Below are positions 53,025 to 60,873 of a DNA stretch of 64,000 nucleotides, piece after piece. Below the pieces are notes generated by a model. That model did no database searches and was not told the origin of the DNA. It was given only the letters and a program-made list of their open reading frames with translations. The stretch comes from Bdellovibrionales bacterium RIFOXYC1_FULL_37_79 (GTDB taxonomy: Bacteria > Bdellovibrionota > Bacteriovoracia > Bacteriovoracales > Bacteriovoracaceae). Numbering within the stretch: the stretch's first letter is position 1; each line of letters opens with the position of its first letter. Location: positions 81,751 to 145,750 of the forward strand of contig MEQB01000070.1 in assembly GCA_001770015.1 (NCBI GenBank), in the 5' to 3' direction. The position numbers were made by a program, and so were the translations under genes.

Positions 53025-54074
53025 TCAATTTTTTTTCTTAGGTTGATAAAAACTATATTGAAAATCGAAGTTGGATGAGGAATAACCAACTGTTTTTAAT
53101 GCTTTCTTCGTCGCTGTTGAAAAATTATTCTTTTGAAAATCTAACTTGTAAAATTTATATTTCTTTGAATCTTCCCAACTAAGGCTATCTGACGATAAGA
53201 CGTAATTGGTAATTTTATATTTGGTGATTAATGTCTTATACGATTTAAGATTCTTGATATTTATTTTTTTCATCTTGGGATATTGAAAAAAATCCTTGTC
53301 CTCAGAGGACAGAACAAAAGTTGGGATTTCCAATTGATCTGTAAGCCATTCATGTTCTGTTTTTCTATAGGCAAATATTTTATTGTTCCTAATAATTAAT
53401 ATTCTAAGTAAATGTAAGTCATATTGCCTTTTTTGTTTTACGCTTTTGACAGGATAATCCCCTTGATTACCTTTAATAAACGCCCGACATTGTTTTTGAA
53501 TTGGACACTCCTGGCAATCGTAGCTAGTTGCTTTGCAAACAGTTCTACCCAGATCCATCAAAGCTTCGTTAGTCGACCGCGCAGAAAAGGCATCAAAGCT
53601 TGACAAGATCTTCCGCTTTTTAAAAAGCTCCTGAATGGTTTGCTTGAGCTCTTTGATATCCCTGGCCTTAATTTGATAATAACGAGAGACGACCCGTTCA
53701 ACATTAGCATCCACCGCTAATTCCTGTTGATCATATCCCATCGAGAGAATGGCCCGAGCAGTATATTCACCAATCCCGGGGGATTTTATCAAATCATTAT
53801 AATTATCAACAATGAGACCATAATTATGATAAAAAAACTCTGCCGCTTTTTTTAGATTTTTTGCCCTTCTATAATATCCTAGCCCTATCCATTCATTTAA
53901 AACTTCCTGCTCACTGGCACATGCCAGATCCTTTAGGCCAGGAAATCTTTTAACAAAAAAAGAAAATTTTTTTACCACTGTAGGCACTGTCGTTTGTTGC
54001 AACATTATTTCACTGACAAGGGTGGTATAAACCGATCTATTTTGCCTCCATGGCAAATTTCCATATAGTAACAT
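53025..54074 (-). CDS. mutY: A/G-specific adenine DNA glycosylase
   Basis: 349 residues from the first ATG. Catalytic E22 (SEIMLQQT), helix-hairpin-helix SPGIGEYTARAIL, catalytic D122 (VDANVERV), and the iron-sulfur C180-x6-C187-x2-C190-x5-C196. The C-terminal NUDIX-like 8-oxoG domain is present but diverged. The usual first helix before LPWR is partly cut off. In-frame codons upstream (INLESLINWS) continue the homology but contain no ATG, GTG or TTG; an ATT at 54104 with AAGGGG upstream is a possible start. Confidence 0.92.
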   Translation of the reverse strand: MLLYGNLPWRQNRSVYTTLVSEIMLQQTTVPTVVKKFSFFVKRFPGLKDLACASEQEVLNEWIGLGYYRRAKNLKKAAEFFYHNYGLIVDNYNDLIKSPGIGEYTARAILSMGYDQQELAVDANVERVVSRYYQIKARDIKELKQTIQELFKKRKILSSFDAFSARSTNEALMDLGRTVCKATSYDCQECPIQKQCRAFIKGNQGDYPVKSVKQKRQYDLHLLRILIIRNNKIFAYRKTEHEWLTDQLEIPTFVLSSEDKDFFQYPKMKKINIKNLKSYKTLITKYKITNYVLSSDSLSWEDSKKYKFYKLDFQKNNFSTATKKALKTVGYSSSNFDFQYSFYQPKKKN

Positions 54075-54144
54075 TGACCAGTTAATTAGACTTTCCAGAT
54101 TAATAAATTTCCCCTTACCAAAGAGATAAACTACCTTAAATTGT

Positions 54145-54942
54145 TCATTTTTTACAATAAGAAATCACTTCTTGAGAACCATCTTCCAAGTCTTTTCCAG
54201 TAAAACCGGCTGGCTTATCCCCTTTAATTTTTGCATGGATCGAGTTTAGATAATTTCCAAACTTAAGATTATACTCATCAATGTCTGTAATAATAACCAA
54301 CTTTTTTGAATTTGAATTTTCAATCCAACCTATCAACCGATCACTATCATTCATGCCATGGGTATCACACACTGTATCCAGGCTACCCAATTCTTTAATG
54401 CTTGTATTAAAAACCGAGATATTAACACTCTCTTTTGGACATCCATTAATAACTTTTTCAATAAACATTCTTCTTTTGCAAAAACCAGCTTCTTTGGAAA
54501 AATCATATTGTTTTAAACTGGCAGAGATATCAATCCATATTTCTAAATCAGTACCACTTTTAGTATTTATTTTTTGAGCTTTTCCACAAAAAATATCAAA
54601 ATAATTATCCTTATCACATTTTATTAAATCAACATCAGCTGAATTAATAGTCTTGGGGTTTAGGTCTTTATCGTTAACCACTTCATCCACAACTTTTTTC
54701 TTTTTACTTTCGTCCTCTATATACCCATCCTGTGGGTGAAAACATCCATCCCCCATAGGAATGCAATCCCTAAGCACATATTTTTTTGAACTGATCATTT
54801 CAGGATTAATCATTTTCAAAAGCATACTCATCTTCGAATCAGTCTCCAGCGTAAGGAACCAGACCTCCACATCTTTCGGGGTGGCAAACACATAAGCAGA
54901 ACAAAAAATGGATATGAGCGTGCTTAAAATAATCATATTCAA
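54145..54942 (-). CDS. Secreted protein with von Willebrand A-like domain
   Basis: 265 residues with a signal peptide (IILSTLISIFCSAYVFA). The mature part has a MIDAS-like D-x-S-x-S (EIWIDISASLKQY) and a second strand KLVIITDIDEY, typical of vWA folds that bind metal and protein partners. Several Cys suggest disulfides. Its start overlaps the stop of the XRE regulator by 4 bases, so the two form an operon. Confidence 0.7.
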   Translation of the reverse strand: MNMIILSTLISIFCSAYVFATPKDVEVWFLTLETDSKMSMLLKMINPEMISSKKYVLRDCIPMGDGCFHPQDGYIEDESKKKKVVDEVVNDKDLNPKTINSADVDLIKCDKDNYFDIFCGKAQKINTKSGTDLEIWIDISASLKQYDFSKEAGFCKRRMFIEKVINGCPKESVNISVFNTSIKELGSLDTVCDTHGMNDSDRLIGWIENSNSKKLVIITDIDEYNLKFGNYLNSIHAKIKGDKPAGFTGKDLEDGSQEVISYCKK

Positions 54943-55559
54943 AATTGTATTCCTTTTTGTCTGGTATACCTAAAAATGCTGTTCCCAAGATCAACTATCA
55001 AATCACGTCCGGCCACATCCGAGTCTAAAAAATCTGTTAAAAAAGCTTTTTGCCTGGGTGTTAGCCGAGAGAGTTTTTCCCTTATACCCAGTTGATCTTT
55101 TCTGGCCTGGCTTTCTGTTTTCTTATCCAAATCTGACATATCCTCTACAAAGTCATTATCTCTGTTATCTGTGGCCCTTCTATCAGGGCCTTTTCTGCGA
55201 TCTTCTCCGCTTCTTCTATGATTTTCACCACTAGTTGCTGCGGTCGGTATTGGTTCAGGTTCTGGAGCAATAGTTTCTTCTCCTTTAAAAAACTTAACCA
55301 ACCTGATGAAGCGATCTGCATAATCTTCTTCGACAAAATCAATTATTTCATGAATCGGGATATCCAATTTACTCACTATTCTTGCAATTAGTTGTGGATC
55401 AATATCCCTGGTTTTTTGATTAAGGAAGCGACTCATGGTTGAAACGCCAACATCTGTTAGATCCGCTAAATCTTTCTGACTTAGGGCCCCACGCATTTGC
55501 ATATATTTACGAACTGTACCAAGGAAATTATCTAAATATTTTTTATTAAATTCAGCCAT
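54939..55559 (-). CDS. XRE-family transcriptional regulator
   Basis: 206 residues: an N-terminal Cro/CI HTH (SQKDLADLTDVGVSTMSRFLNQ), a middle stretch rich in Arg/Asp repeats (RRSGEDRRKGPDRRATDNR) that looks disordered, and a helical C-terminal region (LTPRQKAFLTDFLDSDVAGRDL). Target unknown. Divergent from a pentapeptide-repeat gene and cotranscribed with a secreted vWA-like protein. Confidence 0.82.
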   Translation of the reverse strand: MAEFNKKYLDNFLGTVRKYMQMRGALSQKDLADLTDVGVSTMSRFLNQKTRDIDPQLIARIVSKLDIPIHEIIDFVEEDYADRFIRLVKFFKGEETIAPEPEPIPTAATSGENHRRSGEDRRKGPDRRATDNRDNDFVEDMSDLDKKTESQARKDQLGIREKLSRLTPRQKAFLTDFLDSDVAGRDLIVDLGNSIFRYTRQKGIQF

Positions 55560-55618
55560 AATAACTCCTTGAAATTCATATCGGAATGCAAAATATTTTC
55601 TTTATGCAATTTATTTGC

Positions 55619-55647
55619 TTGACGCAATGAATCAAGTATTGTAAAAT
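55619..55647 (+). promoter_or_regulatory. Promoter of the second pentapeptide-repeat gene
   Basis: TTGACG (55619-55624), exactly 17 bases, then TAAAAT (55642-55647). Ribosome site GGAGG precedes the ATG at 55681. Confidence 0.6.
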
Positions 55648-55680
55648 GAAATACAAGAGCACAGGGAACGGAGGTTATCC

Positions 55681-56169
55681 ATGAAAACTCTAACAAACCT
55701 AATCTCTCCTTTTCAAACAAACACTCTACGAACCGATACCTACGAAGTAGTCGAAAATGAAGTTATAAGTGCTCAAGTTTATAAAGATTTAATGGTATCA
55801 GGTTCACTCTTCTCTAAGACTCTCTTTAAGGGCGTAACCTTCGATTCCTGTGCTTTCTATGCAACAAACTTTATTGAATCAGAATTTGTTGGTTGCAATT
55901 TTAAAAATTGCACATTTCAATTCTCTCACTTTGAGAAAGTTGATTTCGATGGCTGTGAATTTATAAACAACACATGGATTGTATCCTCAATTGCAAAGTC
56001 CATTCTATCAACATGTTTTGTTGATAGAAAGACGAGCTATTACTTAATGCGAGAGGATAATGCTGTCTTCAACTGCTTTACTTCAAAAACGATGACTTGG
56101 GATGAGCTTGATAATCAAACTCAAACCATAACAGTTGAAGACCACACCCTATTAAAAAAAGTAGCTTAA
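55681..56169 (+). CDS. Pentapeptide-repeat-like protein
   Basis: 162 residues. The middle (about 45-100) has pentapeptide repeats, FKGVTFDSCAFYATNFIESEF and VGCNFKNCTFQFSHFEKVDF, with central Phe/Leu facing the helix core. The ends are not repetitive. Second such gene within 5 kb; it does not share the C-terminal block of the first. Function unknown. Confidence 0.75.
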   Translation: MKTLTNLISPFQTNTLRTDTYEVVENEVISAQVYKDLMVSGSLFSKTLFKGVTFDSCAFYATNFIESEFVGCNFKNCTFQFSHFEKVDFDGCEFINNTWIVSSIAKSILSTCFVDRKTSYYLMREDNAVFNCFTSKTMTWDELDNQTQTITVEDHTLLKKVA

Positions 56170-56199
56170 TTTTTACCCTGCTATAGATGATCGCCAATA

Positions 56200-56361
56200 T
56201 TTGCTTCCAAGGAATTATCTGCAGGGCCCAATTCAATATAAATTGTGGAAGCAAACAAATCAAATCTCGATCAGGTGCAAGGACGTACCCCGAGACATCT
56301 CCGCCGGACCCGCCAACCATTTGCTGGCCTAGAATTAGGCGAGCGTAATCCCGCCGGAGAT
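56200..56361 (+). ncRNA. Candidate structured RNA upstream of a 63-residue gene
   Basis: Three consecutive hairpins: (1) TTTGCTTCCA 56200-56209 with TGGAAGCAAA 56246-56255; (2) TCTCG 56265-56269 with CGAGA 56291-56295, enclosing GGTGC 56274-56278 with GTACC 56285-56289; (3) ATCTCCG 56297-56303 with CGGAGAT 56355-56361, enclosing GCCTA 56327-56331 with TAGGC 56336-56340. The octamer CCGCCGGA occurs twice, 50 bases apart. The 3' part is clearly richer in G+C than its surroundings, as structured RNAs are in AT-rich genomes. It ends 26 bases before the next ATG, so it may be a cis-regulatory leader or an independent small RNA. No known class is recognised. Confidence 0.5.
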
Positions 56362-56387
56362 ATTAAAAAAAAATTGAGGAGGAACTT

Positions 56388-56579
56388 ATGAAAGAACTAA
56401 ATATAAAAAGAAATAAAAGTAATAATGACTATAGGCTGACCAGACTTAGACTCAAAGAACTGCTTGAAGAACTCGAGTTAGAGTATGAAGGAAAAGAAAT
56501 AACTCAAACTATTATCTTAAAGCTCAATATCGACGAAAACAGCAGTCTTGGATCGATGAGCTTTACTATTGATAAATAA
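56388..56579 (+). CDS. Small protein of 63 residues
   Basis: Lys/Glu-rich helical start (LTRLRLKELLEELELEYEGKE) followed by a strand-like tail (TIILKLNIDENSSLG). No signal peptide and no known family. The ribosome site GAGGAGG is very strong (5 bases before the ATG). It lies directly after the structured RNA candidate and is followed by a short terminator-like hairpin. Confidence 0.55.
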   Translation: MKELNIKRNKSNNDYRLTRLRLKELLEELELEYEGKEITQTIILKLNIDENSSLGSMSFTIDK

Positions 56580-56611
56580 AACACGGAGGTTTTTAGACAA
56601 GGAGGTTGATT

Positions 56612-56632
56612 AAGTCACGGATGACTTTTTTT
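56612..56632 (+). terminator. Rho-independent terminator-like hairpin
   Basis: AAGTCA-CGGA-TGACTT followed by a run of T to 56632. The stem has 6 pairs and is weak, but the T-run is good. It would end the transcript carrying the structured RNA and the 63-residue gene. Confidence 0.5.
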
Positions 56633-56751
56633 ACGATTAAGTAAAAGCTTTGTAAGCATCCTCAATCATTGCTAAATTCACAATAATAGTTTACGACGAA
56701 TTTTCAGCTGAAAAAGCATGATCCGCACTACTTTCAGAGAGACAGAGTTCA

Positions 56752-56781
56752 TTGACAAATCTTAACCCCTACGGTTAATAT
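56752..56781 (+). promoter_or_regulatory. Promoter of the small secreted protein gene
   Basis: Consensus TTGACA (56752-56757), 18 bases, then TAATAT (56776-56781). A short AT hairpin (AATATTT/AAATATT) overlaps the -10 and lies before GGAGGA, the ribosome site of the gene at 56808. Confidence 0.5.
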
Positions 56782-56807
56782 TTCGTAAAATATTGAGCGG
56801 AGGATTT

Positions 56808-57257
56808 ATGAGATTAATTATTGTTTTTACATTATTATTTTCTACAGGATTGGCTCTCGCTAATTCTGGTCGAACTTTTAAGTGTAATGCTTTAAATGAT
56901 ATAGACCAGCAGTCTATTTTTGAGATTAATATTGATACAGGAGTAATCAAAATGAAAGACGTCCAAGCTGCACATGCGGACTGGCTAACTCTCTATTCGG
57001 AAGACATAAGCTGTACTCATCATAATACGACCTCTGTGACTTGTACTAGACAACTTAGGCACAATTTTAACGATCCAGACAGTTCATATAAAGCTATTAC
57101 TGACAGTATTAGATGCGTACGTCCTGGTGGAAAACCGCTTATTCATCTTAACGGAGATTTGGAAATCAATCGTTTCGGTGACGGCACAGGAACCTTTGCA
57201 TGTGGAACTCTAACCAAATACAAATTGATGCTCGAAGGATGCAAAGTCACACAATAA
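56808..57257 (+). CDS. Small secreted Cys-containing protein
   Basis: About 149 residues from the ATG at 56808 (GGAGGA upstream), signal peptide LIIVFTLLFSTGLALA, mature part starting NSGRTFKCNAL with six Cys in total. Same plan as the proteins at 32085 and 42781: early Cys, beta-rich, no motif. A longer reading adds five residues without a ribosome site. Function unknown. Confidence 0.75.
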   Translation: MRLIIVFTLLFSTGLALANSGRTFKCNALNDIDQQSIFEINIDTGVIKMKDVQAAHADWLTLYSEDISCTHHNTTSVTCTRQLRHNFNDPDSSYKAITDSIRCVRPGGKPLIHLNGDLEINRFGDGTGTFACGTLTKYKLMLEGCKVTQ

Positions 57258-57622
57258 TTCTTTCTTTGCTATCACCAAATCTGATGAAACAAGCATTCGC
57301 AACTTATAAATGGAAACAGATGAACTGAGTAATTTATTGTAAGAAAGAAAATGCTTAACCCAACAAAATACAACATCTTAAGAAAAGTATTGAATCTTTG
57401 TTTTTCAAATGGAACGGAATAATCCCGGCAGGTGAAATTCCATATCTTTTTTCAACTTTTCAATAACTTTATTTTCGTGCTTCATTTAAATATTTCTCCA
57501 ATAAAGATTTTCTTGGTTCTTTAATTTGCTTCTCACATAAGTTAATCCCCAAAGATATTGAAAAGAATTAAACTCATATATATTAAAATTTTTGCTCTCA
57601 ATCTTTCACTAAAGGTAACCAA
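57258..57622. other. 365-base gap without a confident gene
   Basis: On the minus strand two short pieces look coding-like (one ends EPRKSLLEKYLNEARK, the other reads MKHENKVIEKLKKDME), overlapping in different frames near 57490. Neither has a complete context. They may be remnants of a decayed small gene pair. Nothing else is seen. Confidence 0.3.
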
Positions 57623-59539
57623 CTAAAGACACTTCTTTAAAAAACTCTCCATGGCCCGATATAAATCAAAACGATTTTCCTCATTCTTAAAACCATGACC
57701 CTCATTATCTTTAACCATATACTCCACTTTTATGCCCCGTTTATTTAGCGCTGCCACCATTTGATCAGATTCATCTTTGTTTACCCGAGGATCATTTGCC
57801 CCTTGGGCAATGAAAAGTGGAACTTTAATTTTATCAACATGAAAAACAGGTGAAGCCTCTTCGAGTAATTTTTTATCAGTTTCTGGATGACCTATCATTT
57901 CATGAAATTGATCAAGCATTTGTTTCCAGTAAGGAGGTATCGTTTTTAAAAGGGTAAAAAGATTTGAAACCCCTACAAAATCAACACCGCAAGCATACAA
58001 GTCTGGTGTAAAAGTTAATCCTGCTAATGTTGCATAACCACCATAACTTCCCCCAAAGATAGCAACTTTTTCTTTATCCGCGATTTTTTGATCGATCAAA
58101 AAATTAACACCATCTGTGATGTCATCTTGCATTTTCTTTCCCCACTCTTTAAAGGAAGCCTCCCAGAATTTTCTTCCATAGCCCGTCGACCCTCTAAAAT
58201 TCATTTGAAATACACCATAACCGCGACTTGCTAAAAATTGCACATGCGGATTGAATCCCCATGAGTCACGATACCATGGGCCTCCATGCGGATTGACAAC
58301 TATTGGAACATTTTTTCCACTTGATCCCTTTGGCAGGGTTAAATACCCCCTGATTTTTAATCCATCTCGTGAAATATATTCAATTGGTTTTTGATCTGAC
58401 ATTTCACTCTCCTTAAGCCAAGGACTCACTTCCGCCAAAAGGGTTAATTTATCCAAGGAAACGTCATATATATAGTAAGCTCCGAGTGTCTTATCGCTAT
58501 AAGTTCTAATGACAAATTTATCTTCTGCCTTGTTTTTTGAACTGATACTGATTTCAACTCCTGATAGTTTCTTTTGTATTTTATTAAAAATTGACTTCAT
58601 CTTTTTATCAAAAAACCTTCTCTCCTGTTTCCAGGAAACATAAGTAGCGTCTAAAAGCACTTTTCTTTTTTTAGAAAAATGGGCCCCTGACAAATCATAA
58701 TCAGGATTTTGGAACAAAATTTTGATTTCATTTTTCTTTTTCACATCAAAAATAGCGAGAGCAGTTTTATCCTTATTTAAATTGGATAGAACGTAGAGAT
58801 TTTTATTATCGAATGTAAAAAAAGCAGGTAACAAACTTTCTTTAAAATTGGTGGTATAAAGTGTTTGGAATTTATCCTGTTCACCGTCTCGGTAAAGCAG
58901 CGAAGTATTAACCCCGTCAGTAGTGGTAGCCACCCGCAAAAGTCCGTTATGATCCGTAAGCCAAGAAGAAATATTACCTGGATTTTCCGCAATCATCTTG
59001 AGCTCTCCGCTTACAACATTTAACCTATAAGCATCAAAGTATTGCGGATTTCTTTTATTAAGACCAATGATTATAAACCGTGGATCATCAGGCAAATCAT
59101 CAATGAATTCAGTTTTAACTTTGGCAAAGTCAGTATAACCCTTTATATTTTGACCATTGATATCTATACCAAATAATCGATAATTTTCATCGCCACCACT
59201 ATCTTTTACAAAAAGAATGCGATCACTGCCTTTCCAGAAATATCCACCAACACTTCGAGCTGTCTCACTGGTCAATCTTGTCTCAACTCCGTCTTCGATT
59301 CTTTTAATAAAAACATTAAGGCGTGTCTCGTAGGGAGCAAGATAAGCCACATGTTTTCCATCTGGCGAAATTTTTGCTTGAGTAAGAATTGGATTTTTGA
59401 AAAAATCTTCAAGCTTAATTAAATTAATATCACTCTTTGAAGAAAGTTCGTCGTCTTTCGTGGTTGAGCAAGAATTCATGGTCAAACCAAACGCCAAGAC
59501 TATTAACGATAATAGAAATAATTTAAAAATTGAAAGCAT
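57623..59539 (-). CDS. Exported S9 family prolyl oligopeptidase-like peptidase
   Basis: 638 residues: N-terminal signal with a probable lipidation Cys24 (LAFGLTMNSC), a beta-propeller-like region (about 35-380; ISPDGKHVAYLAPYE), and a C-terminal alpha/beta hydrolase domain with S498 (GGSYGGY), D583 (GANDPR) and H615 (NEGHGF). It probably degrades peptides in the periplasm or outside the cell. Monocistronic by spacing. Confidence 0.9.
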   Translation of the reverse strand: MLSIFKLFLLSLIVLAFGLTMNSCSTTKDDELSSKSDINLIKLEDFFKNPILTQAKISPDGKHVAYLAPYETRLNVFIKRIEDGVETRLTSETARSVGGYFWKGSDRILFVKDSGGDENYRLFGIDINGQNIKGYTDFAKVKTEFIDDLPDDPRFIIIGLNKRNPQYFDAYRLNVVSGELKMIAENPGNISSWLTDHNGLLRVATTTDGVNTSLLYRDGEQDKFQTLYTTNFKESLLPAFFTFDNKNLYVLSNLNKDKTALAIFDVKKKNEIKILFQNPDYDLSGAHFSKKRKVLLDATYVSWKQERRFFDKKMKSIFNKIQKKLSGVEISISSKNKAEDKFVIRTYSDKTLGAYYIYDVSLDKLTLLAEVSPWLKESEMSDQKPIEYISRDGLKIRGYLTLPKGSSGKNVPIVVNPHGGPWYRDSWGFNPHVQFLASRGYGVFQMNFRGSTGYGRKFWEASFKEWGKKMQDDITDGVNFLIDQKIADKEKVAIFGGSYGGYATLAGLTFTPDLYACGVDFVGVSNLFTLLKTIPPYWKQMLDQFHEMIGHPETDKKLLEEASPVFHVDKIKVPLFIAQGANDPRVNKDESDQMVAALNKRGIKVEYMVKDNEGHGFKNEENRFDLYRAMESFLKKCL

Positions 59540-59615
59540 ACCAACCCCTTCGGTCTAATTTTACAAAAGTCTAGCAGCTTAAATAAATTTTGAGAAGAAT
59601 TAAGATAGAATATCT

Positions 59616-60386
59616 TTATTCAATCAAAACAAAACTATGCTTCGAAATTTCTTCAAGAAGAATATGATAAACCCCACCTTGAATTACGCCGGTAATGCCT
59701 TTATCGTAAACCCATTTATAAAGATAGAGAGAAAAATCCCACTCAGGTTTAGGATTTAATTCCAAATCACTTCCAATAGAATCAACAAACCGATAAGGAT
59801 CAATGTTCCCAAAAAAATAAATTGGGTCTTTTATTTGAGGAAATACTTCAAAACTTTTTCTTCCTAGTTTATTAATCTCTTCGCCTTCATCATATCTAAA
59901 TACGTCAGCAGCCGAAACATCTACTGATATCCAACCAAATCCTGGAATTAAAATTTCAGACCAGGCATGATGTTGATTAGTGGCAAAACTCCAACCTCCC
60001 ACCACCATTCTGGCCGGAATGCCCAGCGCTCTTAAAATGGAATTATATAAAAAAGAATAGCTCCCACAATCACCTTTGTAATAGACTCGATTATTAATTT
60101 CAAATGGCTGAGACAAGATATAGACAACTCCTCGTTCTCTATTTAAGTTAGGGACTAATTCATATAGCATATGATCCATCACCCAATAAAAAACATCTTT
60201 AGCGAGCAAGTAGGGATTTGTCGGATTTAAAGATGTTTCTCTAATATCGTTTGCTATTTTAATTACTTCATCGGTTATAGCAATCAATCGTTCGCTACGA
60301 GTATAAAGCTTATATTCACTAGATCCTTCGTCATATTTTGTTACACGATCAGGGTTTATCTCATTTAAAATATTATTGGTCTTCAT
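59616..60386 (-). CDS. Transglutaminase-like catalytic domain (3' part of a frameshifted gene)
   Basis: 256 residues from the first ATG, with the transglutaminase/cysteine-protease triad C107 (GDCGSYSF), H140 (QHHAWSE) and D156 (WISVDVS). The reading frame is open further up to about 60461 and encodes DEHGNQIAYWKFKEQQNFEV, a typical start of the fold's N-terminal domain, but no start codon lies there. The signal peptide is in the upstream piece (60401-60754) in another frame. The intact protein would be an exported enzyme of about 380 residues. Confidence 0.8.
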   Translation of the reverse strand: MKTNNILNEINPDRVTKYDEGSSEYKLYTRSERLIAITDEVIKIANDIRETSLNPTNPYLLAKDVFYWVMDHMLYELVPNLNRERGVVYILSQPFEINNRVYYKGDCGSYSFLYNSILRALGIPARMVVGGWSFATNQHHAWSEILIPGFGWISVDVSAADVFRYDEGEEINKLGRKSFEVFPQIKDPIYFFGNIDPYRFVDSIGSDLELNPKPEWDFSLYLYKWVYDKGITGVIQGGVYHILLEEISKHSFVLIE

Positions 60387-60400
60387 CTTAAATGAGATGG

Positions 60401-60754
60401 TTACTTCAAAATTTTGCTGTTCCTTGAATTTCCAATAGGCAATCTGGTTTCCATGCTCGTCCTACTAATTGTTGTAGGTGTGGGATTTATGTAGGGTGTG
60501 TTTATAATTTTTTGAGTGGCAGTATCTCGAGGAAGTACGGACCAAAAATGACCATAGTCCTTTGGTTTAATATCGTCCGGCAAATCATTTCTCTCTTTTA
60601 ATTTAATATGAAAAGTATTCTCCACTTCCCTTGAATAAGGTTTAAATACACTCTCATCGTTGTTATCTAAAATCGGTACACTTGATTCCGCATAGACATA
60701 TAAATTAATCATACTGATGGACAAAAACAAAAATAAGCAATTTAATAAATTCAT
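60401..60754 (-). CDS. Signal peptide and N-terminal piece of the frameshifted transglutaminase-like gene
   Basis: 117 residues with a signal peptide (LFLFLSISMINLYVYA) and an N-terminal domain. Its last 20 or so residues, after PTPTTISR, look like out-of-frame translation. A one-base shift near 60458-60465 joins it to the catalytic frame as ...TTISR-DEHGNQIAYW. A ribosome site (GGAGCGAGG) precedes its ATG. It may instead be a genuine small protein, but the continuity argues for one broken gene or an assembly error. Confidence 0.65.
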   Translation of the reverse strand: MNLLNCLFLFLSISMINLYVYAESSVPILDNNDESVFKPYSREVENTFHIKLKERNDLPDDIKPKDYGHFWSVLPRDTATQKIINTPYINPTPTTISRTSMETRLPIGNSRNSKILK

Positions 60755-60826
60755 ACCTCGCTCCTTTCAACAAACTTGCATTTTTAAGATATAAAACATA
60801 TACCGTAACTACAACATTAATCATAA

Positions 60827-60847
60827 AAGTACCGTTCCAGGGTACTT
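60827..60847. promoter_or_regulatory. Inverted repeat between divergent genes (probable operator)
   Basis: AAGTACC (60827-60833) and GGTACTT (60841-60847) are perfect 7-base arms with a 7-base spacer, 26 bases before the HTH regulator gene. Probably a site for autoregulation. Confidence 0.45.
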
Positions 60848-60873
60848 GTACACAATAAAAAGGGTAAATATTT

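Noticed and set aside
56078..56320. Minus-strand open frame of 80 codons across the structured RNA
   Set aside because: It lies antisense to the pentapeptide gene and to the hairpins, has no convincing ribosome site, and its reading is better explained by the GC-rich RNA structure.
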